DNA from: Pseudoxanthomonas sp. CF125
GTDB taxonomy: Bacteria; Pseudomonadota; Gammaproteobacteria; Xanthomonadales; Xanthomonadaceae
Direction of reading: 5' to 3'
DNA: 64,000 nt
NCBI RefSeq assembly: GCF_900104085.1
Contig: NZ_FNLD01000003.1
Coordinates: 493,001 to 557,000, forward strand
Each line of letters opens with the position of its first letter. Position 1 is the first letter of the stretch. Below, piece by piece: positions 7,861 to 15,768 of the stretch. A program made the position numbers and the translations under genes. The notes beneath the pieces are model-generated. The model worked only from the letters and a program-made list of their open reading frames with translations. It ran no database searches and was not told where the DNA came from.

Positions 7861-9057
7861 TCAGGCGGCGCCCCGCACGCGCTGAACGGCGTCGCGCGAG
7901 CGCGCCAGGACTTCGACCATGGCATCCACCTCGGCCGCCATGTGCAAAGCGGACAAAGTCACCCGCAGGCGCGCCTTGCCTTCGGGCACGGTGGGCGGGC
8001 GGATGGCGGCGACCAGATAGCCGGCGTTCTCCAGCGCCGAGGACAGAGCCACCGCGCTGGCGTCGTCGCCGCACATCACCGGCTGGATGGGCGAATCGGA
8101 AGGCAGCAATTCCAGCCCATAGCGTTGCGCGCCGGTGCGGAAGCGGCCGATCAGTCCCTGCAGCTTTTCCCGCCGCCAATGATCGCGGCGCGCATGCTTG
8201 ACCGCGGCCAGCGCCGCCGCTGCCTGCGCCGGCGGCAGCGCCGTGGTGTAGATGTAGGGACGCGCGGTTTCGTGCAGGTGCTGGATCAGGGCGTCGTCGC
8301 CCACCACCACCGCGCCATAACCGCCCAGCGCCTTGCCCAGGGTAACCAGTTGCAGCGGCACTTCGACCATGCCCAGGTTCGCTTCGGCCACGCTTCCGCG
8401 CCCTTCCGGCCCGCGCACGCCGACGCCATGCGCGTCGTCCACGTACAGCAATGCCCGCTGCATGCGCGCGACCAGGGTCAGCGCCCGCAGCGGCGCCACG
8501 TCGCCGTCCATGCTGAAGACGCCATCGGTGGCCAGCATCGCCGCGCCTTCCGGCGCATGCTTGAGTTGCCGCAGCGCGCCTTCGGCATCGGCATGCGGAT
8601 AACGCCGCAGCCTGCAACCCGCAAGCAGCGATGCATCCAGCAGACTGGCGTGGTTGAGGCGGTCCTGCACGCAGACATCGTCGTCTTCCTGCAGCAAAGC
8701 CTGTTGCACGGCCAGATTGGCCATGAATCCGCTGCCGAACAGCAGCCCGCGCGAATAGCCCAGCCACTGCGCGATTTCGCGCTCCAGGGCTTCGTGGGCG
8801 GCGTGGTGGCCGCTGACCAGATGCGAAGCGCCCGCACCGACGCCATCGCGCGCGGCGCCGTCCTGCAGTGCGCTGACCACTTCGAACTGCTGCGACAGGC
8901 CCAGGTAATCGTTGCTGCAGAACTCGGTCAGCCAGCGGCCATCGACTTCCACGCGCACGCCGTCGCGGCGGGTGATGGTGCGGCGCACGCGCACGCGGCC
9001 CTGGGCGATGCGCAGTTTGCGCAGCGCTTGGACGCGTTCGTGCAGATCGGGCCGCAT
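7861..9057 (-). CDS. bioF: 8-amino-7-oxononanoate synthase BioF
   Basis: 398 residues from the ATG at 9057 ([14 protein letters not shown]). Fold type I PLP enzyme: FCSNDYLGL near the N-terminus, [10 protein letters not shown], and the PLP lysine in [11 protein letters not shown]. It condenses pimeloyl-ACP with alanine. The start is uncertain: an in-frame ATG at 9108 overlaps bioB by 47 bases but is preceded by an AGGGGG Shine-Dalgarno, whereas the 9057 ATG has no obvious one and lies 4 bases after the bioB stop. The shorter form begins where homologous BioF proteins align. Either way it is tightly coupled to bioB. Confidence 0.95.
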   Translation of the reverse strand: MRPDLHERVQALRKLRIAQGRVRVRRTITRRDGVRVEVDGRWLTEFCSNDYLGLSQQFEVVSALQDGAARDGVGAGASHLVSGHHAAHEALEREIAQWLGYSRGLLFGSGFMANLAVQQALLQEDDDVCVQDRLNHASLLDASLLAGCRLRRYPHADAEGALRQLKHAPEGAAMLATDGVFSMDGDVAPLRALTLVARMQRALLYVDDAHGVGVRGPEGRGSVAEANLGMVEVPLQLVTLGKALGGYGAVVVGDDALIQHLHETARPYIYTTALPPAQAAAALAAVKHARRDHWRREKLQGLIGRFRTGAQRYGLELLPSDSPIQPVMCGDDASAVALSSALENAGYLVAAIRPPTVPEGKARLRVTLSALHMAAEVDAMVEVLARSRDAVQRVRGAA

Positions 9058-9061
9058 GGCT

Positions 9062-10129
9062 TTAGGCGGCGCGTCCGCAGGCGTGGTTGTGTTCGATGAT
9101 GTCGGCATGCACGGTTCCCCCTGGCGCTGGCATGGCTGGCTCCACCGGCATGGGCCGCAGGCCGAGGCGCGCGAACAGCGCCTGGTCGCGTTCCACGTCC
9201 GGGTTGCCGGTGGTCAACAGTTTTTCCCCGTAGAAGATCGAATTGGCGCCAGCGGCGAAGCACAGCGCCTGCAGCTCGTCGCTCATGGATTCGCGGCCAG
9301 CCGACAATCTGACCATAGAGTGAGGCATGGTGATCCGCGCGATTGCGATGGTGCGCACGAATTCGAACGGATCCAGCTCGGCGGTGCCGTGCAGCGGGGT
9401 GCCTTCCACCTGCACCAGGCGGTTGATCGGCACCGAATCCGGATGCGCCGGCAGGTTGGCCAGCGCCAGCAGCAGGCCGGCGCGCTGGGCGCGCGACTCG
9501 CCCATGCCGACGATGCCGCCGCAGCAGGTCTTCATGCCGGCGTCGCGCACGTGTTCCAGCGTGTCCAGGCGGTCCTGGTATTCGCGGGTATGGATGATCT
9601 CGCCGTAGAAATCCGGCGCGGTGTCCAGGTTGTGGTTGTAGTAGTCCAGGCCGGCCGACTTCAACGCATCGGCCTGCGGCGCGCTGAGCATGCCCAGGGT
9701 GGCGCAGGTTTCCAGTCCCAGCGCCTTCACTTCGCGGATCATGGCCGCGACCTTGGGGATATCGCGGTCCTTGGGCGAGCGCCAGGCCGCGCCCATGCAG
9801 AAGCGCGAGGCACCGGCGGCCTTGGCCTGCCTGGCCTTTTCCAGCACCGCCTCGGTGCTCATCAATTTCTGCGCATCGACGCCGGTGTGGTAGCGCTGGG
9901 CCTGCGGGCAGTAGGCGCAGTCCTCGGGGCAGCCGCCGGTCTTGACCGACAACAGAGTGGAAACCTGGACTTCGGCCGGATCGAAATGCTGACGGTGCAC
10001 GCTGGCGGCCCGGTGCAGGAGTTCGGTGAACGGCAGTTCGAACAGGGCCAGCAGTTCGGACTGCTGCCAGTCGTGGCGGAGCATGCTGATAGAAGCGGGA
10101 CTGGCGGCGATCGGGGCTTGTGCGGACAT
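9062..10129 (-). CDS. bioB: Biotin synthase BioB
   Basis: 355 residues, radical SAM enzyme. The [10 protein letters not shown] motif (CxxxCxxC) binds the 4Fe-4S cluster; [10 protein letters not shown] and [16 protein letters not shown] are further BioB signatures. It inserts sulfur into dethiobiotin, the last step of biotin synthesis, in the cytoplasm. It is the first gene of the bioB-bioF-bioH-bioC run and divergent from comF with 61 bases between, so the bio promoter must lie in that gap. No classical BirA operator was recognised there. bioA and bioD are not in the window. Confidence 0.98.
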   Translation of the reverse strand: MSAQAPIAASPASISMLRHDWQQSELLALFELPFTELLHRAASVHRQHFDPAEVQVSTLLSVKTGGCPEDCAYCPQAQRYHTGVDAQKLMSTEAVLEKARQAKAAGASRFCMGAAWRSPKDRDIPKVAAMIREVKALGLETCATLGMLSAPQADALKSAGLDYYNHNLDTAPDFYGEIIHTREYQDRLDTLEHVRDAGMKTCCGGIVGMGESRAQRAGLLLALANLPAHPDSVPINRLVQVEGTPLHGTAELDPFEFVRTIAIARITMPHSMVRLSAGRESMSDELQALCFAAGANSIFYGEKLLTTGNPDVERDQALFARLGLRPMPVEPAMPAPGGTVHADIIEHNHACGRAA

Positions 10130-10190
10130 CGGGGCCTCGCGGCGTTAAAGTCCGGGCAGTCTGAAAACCGGAAGCAAGGCTGTCAACCGC

Positions 10191-10895
10191 ATGGATGCTC
10201 TGAAAGTTGACGGGTGGCTGCGAAAGGCCGCCCGGGCGGTGTTTTCGCCACGCTGCCTGCTCTGCGGCGAAAGCGGCGCGGAGGGCCGGGATCTGTGCCG
10301 CGCCTGCGCCGAAGCGCTGCCCTGGAACGACAGCGCCTGCCTGCGTTGCGCCTTGCCGCTGCCCGCGCCGGGCACCTGCGGCGCCTGCCTGCAACGTCCG
10401 CCGCCGCTGGCCGAAACCCATGCGGTGTTCGTTTACGGGTTTCCGCTGGACCGGCTGGTGCCCCGCTTCAAGTTCCACAACGATCTGGCCGCGGGACGGC
10501 TGCTGTCCGAGCTCATGCTGCAAGGCGTATCCGGGCTACCCAGACCTTCGGCCTTGGTACCGGTGCCGCTGCACGAATCCCGTTTGCGCCGGCGCGGCTA
10601 CGACCAGGCGCAGGAACTGGCGAAATCCCTGACCCGCGCATTGCAGGTTCCCCTGTTATCGGAGGCGCTGGTCCGCACGCGCGCCACCGCGCCGCAGTCC
10701 GAACTGGATGCCGGCGCCCGTCAACGCAACCTGCGGCGCGCGTTCGAAGTGCGCGCGGGCGCGGCATTGCCGGATCACGTGACGCTGATGGACGATGTGA
10801 TGACCACCGGCGCGACGTTGGAAGCCGCCGCAAAGAGTTTGCGGCGCGCCGGAGTAACGCGAGTGGATGCGTGGGTTTGCGCGCGAGTGCCCTAG
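10191..10895 (+). CDS. comF: ComF/GntX-family phosphoribosyltransferase-like protein
   Basis: 234 residues. An N-terminal zinc-ribbon-like region with paired cysteines (RCLLCG, LCRAC, CLRCALPLP, CGACL) precedes a phosphoribosyltransferase-type domain ending in the PRPP-binding loop VTLMDDVMTTGATL. ComF proteins take part in DNA uptake and processing during natural competence; E. coli GntX is the related protein. The divergent bioB neighbour is the usual arrangement in Xanthomonadaceae. The TAG stop overlaps the left end of a 215-bp palindromic element, which may have set the C-terminus (ARVP). Confidence 0.92.
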   Translation: MDALKVDGWLRKAARAVFSPRCLLCGESGAEGRDLCRACAEALPWNDSACLRCALPLPAPGTCGACLQRPPPLAETHAVFVYGFPLDRLVPRFKFHNDLAAGRLLSELMLQGVSGLPRPSALVPVPLHESRLRRRGYDQAQELAKSLTRALQVPLLSEALVRTRATAPQSELDAGARQRNLRRAFEVRAGAALPDHVTLMDDVMTTGATLEAAAKSLRRAGVTRVDAWVCARVP

Positions 10896-11108
10896 AGCCT
10901 GTTCACGATCTGTCGGAAGGCGTCATATTTGTCTGCGGAAGATCTGGAAAATGACTCGTCGTCCCCGCGAAGGCGGGGATCCAGTGTCTTTCGTACCGCG
11001 ACCGTACAGTTTGTAGAAACGCTTAAGTCACTGGATCCCCGCCTTCGCGGGGACGACGGATTTATTTTTCAGTTTCACAAATTATTTCAAAGATCGTGAA
11101 CAGGCTCT
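10894..11108. mobile_element. 215-bp MITE-like element with nested perfect inverted repeats
   Basis: Outer arms begin AGAGCCTGTTCACGATCT at 10894 and end with the exact reverse complement at 11108. Inside are perfect 30-base inverted arms (10957-10986 and 11029-11058) starting CGTCGTCCCCGCGAAGGCGG. It has no coding capacity. Its left end supplies the comF TAG stop and its right end abuts the cobA stop. A related inner pair alone occurs at 23852-23955. The size, terminal inverted repeats and lack of genes fit a non-autonomous transposable element; no transposase with matching ends is in the window and no clear target duplication was found. Confidence 0.65.
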
Positions 11109-11111
11109 TAG

Positions 11112-11903
11112 TCAACCACACGCCTGCGCCGGCAGAAGCGAAATCTGCAGCGCGGGAACTATCGCTTCACCCAGAGCCGTCCCAATTAGAATTACGCCCG
11201 GACTGCCCAAGCCGGCATCGCGCGCATCAGCTGCCAACCGGCCCAGGGTCGTGAGCAGCCGCGCCTCGTCCGGCTGGCTTGCCGCTTGCACGACGGCGGC
11301 CGGCGTATGCGCCGGCAGATGCAGCAACAATGCTGCGCTGAGCGATTCCAGCCGGTCCATGCCCATGTAGATCGCCAGCGTGGTGCCGGTGGCGGCTAAG
11401 GCCGCCCAGTCCGGTTCGCTGTGGTCCTGCGCGTGGGCGGTGACGAAAGTGACGCCGCGGCAATGATCGCGATGGGTCAGGGAAACGCCCAACGCCGCTG
11501 CGGCTGCGAAACCGGAACTGATGCCGTTGACGATGGCCACTTCGATGCCGGATTTGCGCAGGAAGCCGATTTCCTCGCCGGCGCGGCCGAACAGCAGCGC
11601 CTCGCCGCCCTTGACCCGAACCACGTGCGCTCCGCGTTGCGCATAGCGGCGCATCAGCCGGCAGATGAACGCCTGCGGCGTGGAGCGGCAACCGCCGCGC
11701 TTGCCCACGCGGATGACTCGTGCCCGCGGCGCCAGCGACACGATCTGCGGATCGACCAGATCGTCCAGCATCAGCACATCCGCGGTCGCCAGCGTTCTGA
11801 CGGCTTTTATCGTCAGCAGCTCCAGATCGCCGGGTCCGGCCGATACCAGGCTGACCTTGCCGCCGCGGGTGTTCGCGGTGCCGGAATCGTGGTTGCTATT
11901 CAT
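11112..11903 (-). CDS. cobA: Uroporphyrinogen-III C-methyltransferase (SUMT)
   Basis: 263 residues, a stand-alone SUMT. It has SLVSAGPGDLELLTIKAV (SAM loop), VRVKGGEALLFGRAGEE, VNGISSGFAAAAALGVSLTHRD and a C-terminal PGVILIG. It methylates uroporphyrinogen III twice to precorrin-2, the entry to siroheme, which NirB needs. It follows nasA downstream across a repeat pair and is probably read with the nitrate operon. Its presence matters because the CysG-like protein at 22153 has lost a working SUMT half; this gene should replace that activity. SGF replaces the more usual T/SA context but key motifs are intact. Confidence 0.93.
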   Translation of the reverse strand: MNSNHDSGTANTRGGKVSLVSAGPGDLELLTIKAVRTLATADVLMLDDLVDPQIVSLAPRARVIRVGKRGGCRSTPQAFICRLMRRYAQRGAHVVRVKGGEALLFGRAGEEIGFLRKSGIEVAIVNGISSGFAAAAALGVSLTHRDHCRGVTFVTAHAQDHSEPDWAALAATGTTLAIYMGMDRLESLSAALLLHLPAHTPAAVVQAASQPDEARLLTTLGRLAADARDAGLGSPGVILIGTALGEAIVPALQISLLPAQACG

Positions 11904-11940
11904 TCGTTCGGTTCTCCGGAAAGATCATCGTCATGCGCGG

Positions 11941-12014
11941 GTAGGTCGGGGCTACGCCCCCGACGCACGGGGACCCCTCCCACTGCGCGCGTCGGGGACG
12001 TAGCCCCGACCTAC
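11941..12014. repeat. Inverted pair of the GTAGGTCGGGG palindrome
   Basis: The left arm (GTAGGTCGGGGCTACGCCCC, 11941 on) faces a right arm ending CGTAGCCCCGACCTAC at 12014. The right arm contains the CTA that is the minus-strand TAG stop of nasA. It lies between nasA and cobA and can form a strong hairpin in their shared message. Confidence 0.85.
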
Positions 12015-14800
12015 CCGCTGTCCACGATTTCGCGGCACATGCGCGCCAGCTGCGGTACGCAGGAACCGCAAACGCTGCCGCAACCCAAGCTTTTTTTCAG
12101 TTCGTCCACGCCGGCGCCCTGAGCGATGGCGGCGCGGATGGGGGACTCCCTGACCTGCATGCATTGGCAAACCAGCGCATCGCGCGCACCGCCCGGCAGA
12201 CGCTGGGTGAACACCGTCAAGCGCGAACCGGTCCATGCCGTTCCGGCCAGAGCGATGTCCAGCAAGGCTTCGTTGCTTGGGTCGCGCTGGCCGCCGGCCA
12301 ACAGCAGTCCTTCGATCCGGTCGTTGTGCGCATCGCATCCCCAGCCGACCCGCTTGAGCAGGCCGCGGCGCGCGTCGTGGTACTCCAGCACGTGTTCGCC
12401 CGGCTGCAGCCGCAACACTTCGGCCAGACGCTGCAACCATTGCGGCGGCACGGTCTCGTCGGCGGCGCGCAACACCAGCCAGGCTTGGCCCGAAGCCGGA
12501 TCGGCATCGGCGCGCAGGGTGAGGGAAGCGAACGCGCATTCGCGCAGCAGCGGCTGCACCGCGATCTGCAATGCAAGCGCATCGCCGCGGCGCGCGGCCA
12601 GCAGGTTCCAACCGAAAGCCGCTTTCTCCACCCGCACCGCCGCGTGCTTGAGTTCGGGCTGGAACGATTTGGGATCGACCGCACCGTTGCTGACTTCGTT
12701 GATGCCGCCGCTGGCCAGGAACTGCCCGCTCCAGTGCATCGCGGCGAACACCGTGCCCGAACCCACCTCGTCGGACACCGCGAGCGGCAGCAGCAACTCG
12801 CCGCGCTTGCTGGTCACGCGCACCAGATCGCCGGCGCTCAAGCCGCGGCGCGCGGCATCGTCCGGATGCATGCTCAGCTCCGGCTCCGGCGCGTGCGCGA
12901 ACAGTCCCGGCACACGGCCGCTGCGGCTCATGCCATGCCATTGGTCGCGCAGGCGGCCGGTCAGCAGGCGCAGCGGATAACGCGCCGAAATCGGCTCGGC
13001 CACCGGTTTGTAGGGGGTGATATGGAAACGCGCGCGGCCATCGGCGGTGGCGAACACGCCGTCGCCGTAGCGCCGCGCCTGGCCTTCGCTCGCGCCCGCC
13101 GGAAACGGCCATTGCTGCGGTCCCTGGGTTTCCAGCAACGCATAGTCGAGGCCGCCGATGTCGAGGTCGCGTCCTACGGTCAGGCGGCGATGTTCGTCGA
13201 ACACCGCTTCGGTGCCGGCAAACTCGAACAACGGCGTGGCGCCCGGCGGCGCCAAGCGCGCCTCGATGCGCCGCGCTATTTCTTTTGCGATCCACCAGTC
13301 CGGTTTGGCTTGGCCCGGCGCGGGCAGTGCGGCGCGCACCCGCGAGATGCGGCGTTCGGAATTGGTCACCGTGCCTTCTTTCTCGCTCCAGCTGGTCGCC
13401 GGCAGCAGCACGTCGGCATAAGGCACGGTGTCGGTGTTGAGGAAGGCTTCCTGCACCACTACGAACTCGGCCTTGCCCAGCGCCTCGCGCACCAGGTTGA
13501 TGTCGGGCATCGAGTGCACCGGATTGGTACAGGCGATCCACACCGCCTTGACCTTGCCGCTGCGCAAGGCTTCGAACAGCGCCACTGCCGGTAGTCCGGG
13601 ACGATCGGACAGAGTTTGCGCGGGCAGGTTCCACAAGCGTTCGAGTTCGGCGCGATGCGTGGGATCGGCGATCTCGCGATGCGCCGCCAGCATGGTCGCC
13701 ATGCCGCCGACTTCGCGCCCACCCATCGCATTGGGCTGTCCGGTCAGCGAGAACGGTCCGGCCCCGGGTTTGCCGATCTGCGCGGTGGCCAGATGCAGCT
13801 GGATCAACGCCAGGTTCTTGTCGGTGCCGTGGCTGGACTGGTTCAGGCCCATGCAGTACAGCGACAGCGCAGCCGGGCTGCGGCCGAACCATTCGGCAGC
13901 CTGGACGATGTCTTCGGCCGGCACTCCGCACAGATCGGCGACGAAACGCGGTGTGTATTCGCGAAGCATCCGTTTGAGCGGTTGGAAGCCTTCGGTGTGC
14001 GCGTCGATGTAGTCGGCGTCGATCAACCCTTCCCAGATCAGGTGATGCAGCATGCCGTTGAACAGGGCCACGTCGGTGCCCGGCTGTAAGGCCAGATGCA
14101 GGTCGGCCATGGCGGCGGTGTCGGTGCGGCGCGGATCGATCACGATCCACTTGGTTTCCGGATGCGCCTCGCGCGCGGCTTCCAGGCGGCGGAACAACAC
14201 CGGATGCGCATAGGCCATGTTGCTGCCGGCGAATAGCACGGTGCGCGCCTGCTCCAGATCGTCGTAGCAGGTCGGCGGACCATCGGCGCCCAGCGCCAGC
14301 TTGTAACCGGAGACCGCGCTGGACATGCACAGGCGCGAATTGGTGTCGATATTGTTGGTGCCGATCAGGCCCTTGGCGAGTTTGTTGAAGACGTAGTAGT
14401 CCTCGGTCAGCAACTGTCCCGACAGGTAGAACGCCACCGAGTCCGGGCCGTGTTCGGCGATGATGCCGGCGAAACGCTCGGCCACCGTGTCCAGCGCTAC
14501 GCCCCAGTCCACCTCGCGGCGCGCATCGCCGCGCAGGCGGCGCAGTTGCGGGACCAGCGCGCGGCCGGTCGTCTCGCGCGTGGTCTGCGGCAGGTTGAGG
14601 CCCTTGGTGCACAGACGGCCGAAATTGGCCGGATGCTCCGGGTCGCCGGCGATGCCGGTGATGCGGCTGCCGTGCGTATCGTGTTCGGCGTCGATCAGCA
14701 CGCCGCAACCCACTCCGCAGTAGCAACAGGTGGAACGCGTGCGCGTACGCCGCAGCGGTGCGGTGGAAGACGGCGTGAGTGTGCGCGTGTCGCCGTCCAT
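12011..14800 (-). CDS. nasA: Assimilatory nitrate reductase catalytic subunit with C-terminal BFD-like [2Fe-2S] domain
   Basis: 929 residues. The N-terminus has the 4Fe-4S motif CCYCGVGCGVLID...LCTKG, then a molybdopterin-oxidoreductase core (SRLCMSSAVSGYKLALGADGP, MGLNQSSHGTDKN, GREVGGMATM, VKAVWIACTNP) and a molydopterin-dinucleotide-binding domain (LLTGRLRDQWHGMSRSG). The last 70 residues form a BFD-like cluster domain (LVCQCMQVRESPI...GCGSVCGSC), which is usual in bacterial NasA proteins. It reduces nitrate to nitrite in the cytoplasm; the electron donor is not encoded here. ATG at 14800 (MDGDTRTLT) gives the canonical start; a longer open frame through nirD and nirB is a shadow. TAG stop comes from a repeat. 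Confidence 0.95.
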   Translation of the reverse strand: MDGDTRTLTPSSTAPLRRTRTRSTCCYCGVGCGVLIDAEHDTHGSRITGIAGDPEHPANFGRLCTKGLNLPQTTRETTGRALVPQLRRLRGDARREVDWGVALDTVAERFAGIIAEHGPDSVAFYLSGQLLTEDYYVFNKLAKGLIGTNNIDTNSRLCMSSAVSGYKLALGADGPPTCYDDLEQARTVLFAGSNMAYAHPVLFRRLEAAREAHPETKWIVIDPRRTDTAAMADLHLALQPGTDVALFNGMLHHLIWEGLIDADYIDAHTEGFQPLKRMLREYTPRFVADLCGVPAEDIVQAAEWFGRSPAALSLYCMGLNQSSHGTDKNLALIQLHLATAQIGKPGAGPFSLTGQPNAMGGREVGGMATMLAAHREIADPTHRAELERLWNLPAQTLSDRPGLPAVALFEALRSGKVKAVWIACTNPVHSMPDINLVREALGKAEFVVVQEAFLNTDTVPYADVLLPATSWSEKEGTVTNSERRISRVRAALPAPGQAKPDWWIAKEIARRIEARLAPPGATPLFEFAGTEAVFDEHRRLTVGRDLDIGGLDYALLETQGPQQWPFPAGASEGQARRYGDGVFATADGRARFHITPYKPVAEPISARYPLRLLTGRLRDQWHGMSRSGRVPGLFAHAPEPELSMHPDDAARRGLSAGDLVRVTSKRGELLLPLAVSDEVGSGTVFAAMHWSGQFLASGGINEVSNGAVDPKSFQPELKHAAVRVEKAAFGWNLLAARRGDALALQIAVQPLLRECAFASLTLRADADPASGQAWLVLRAADETVPPQWLQRLAEVLRLQPGEHVLEYHDARRGLLKRVGWGCDAHNDRIEGLLLAGGQRDPSNEALLDIALAGTAWTGSRLTVFTQRLPGGARDALVCQCMQVRESPIRAAIAQGAGVDELKKSLGCGSVCGSCVPQLARMCREIVDSG

Positions 14801-14808
14801 CGTCCGGT

Positions 14809-15765
14809 TCAGGTCAAGCCGCGAAGCGGCTTCGGATCGAATGAATCGTCGGGCGCCGACCCGGCGATATCCAGGGTCATGAACACGCTGTTGGGATCTG
14901 GCCTGTAGTTGCCGAAAGGCGGGCACGGAGTAAAACCAAAGGATGCGTACAAACGCCGCGCGGCCTCGAAGAACTCCATTGAACCCGTCTCCAGGCTCAG
15001 TTTCGAGTAGCCACGGGCCGTCGCTTCTTGAATGAGGTGCCGCAGCATTTTCGATGCCACCCCTCGTCGCAGATGCGAGGTGGCGGTGCGCATGGATTTG
15101 ATCTCGGCGTGCGACTCCGTCATGTGCTTGAGCGCGCCGAACCCGGCCAGCGCTGGACCCTCCCAGACGCTCCAGAAAGTGATGGCGGGGTCGCGCAGGC
15201 CAGTCAGGTCCAGGGCATGGCGACTTTCCGCAGGGGCGGTGTGCGCCATGGAGCCCAGGTGTTCCCGGAGCAACGCAAGAACCTCCGGACCCTCCAGGTT
15301 GTCGAGCCGAATGTCCAGACTGCTCTCCACTGGTGTCGATGTGGCCGATAACGAGTGGCTGCGATCCACGTCGGAATTGGTGTTGGCTTTGACGGATGTC
15401 AGCCCCAGCGAAAGCCACACCACCCCGTCCTCCACCCGCACCGGATAGGTCGCCACGCAACCCACGTCCGGCGCGCGCGCCTCGCCGCTCTCCAGACTCA
15501 GATTCCAGCTGTGCAACGGACAGGTCACCGTCTCCCCGGCGACGATGCCCTGCGACAGCGGTCCGCCTTTGTGCGGACAACGATCGCGCAGGGCGAACAC
15601 CTTGCCGCTGGCGGTGCGGAACAGCGCGATGTTGTCGCCGCCTACCCTTTCCAGCACGCGCGCGCCGAGCACGGGAATGTCGTCGATTCTGCACACTTCG
15701 ATCCAGTCGGGTGCGGCCGTGCTTGCGGCGGACATGCTTGATGCGGGCATGCTCGATGCGGACAT
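14809..15765 (-). CDS. nirD: NirD (Rieske-type nitrite reductase small subunit) fused to a GNAT acetyltransferase
   Basis: 318 residues, about three times a normal NirD. Residues about 20-120 are a Rieske-like domain with the complete cluster ligands CPH (63-65) and CPLH (82-85). After a Ser/Thr-rich linker (about 121-148) residues 150-300 form a GNAT N-acetyltransferase of the YsnE/PhnO-like group, with the acetyl-CoA loop LRRGVASKML and SLETGSMEFFEAARRLYASFGF. No stop or frameshift separates them. The gene sits 3 bases after nirB and 8 before nasA in transcription order. Three in-frame ATGs lie in a 15-base imperfect tandem repeat at the start. The NirD part completes NADH-nitrite reductase; the acetyltransferase substrate is unknown. 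Confidence 0.9.
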   Translation of the reverse strand: MSASSMPASSMSAASTAAPDWIEVCRIDDIPVLGARVLERVGGDNIALFRTASGKVFALRDRCPHKGGPLSQGIVAGETVTCPLHSWNLSLESGEARAPDVGCVATYPVRVEDGVVWLSLGLTSVKANTNSDVDRSHSLSATSTPVESSLDIRLDNLEGPEVLALLREHLGSMAHTAPAESRHALDLTGLRDPAITFWSVWEGPALAGFGALKHMTESHAEIKSMRTATSHLRRGVASKMLRHLIQEATARGYSKLSLETGSMEFFEAARRLYASFGFTPCPPFGNYRPDPNSVFMTLDIAGSAPDDSFDPKPLRGLT

Positions 15766-15768
15766 GGC

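Noticed and set aside
9062-9108. Upstream ATG of bioF overlapping bioB
   Set aside because: Has a better Shine-Dalgarno but adds a Thr/Pro-rich tail not expected in BioF; left as an alternative, not the main call.
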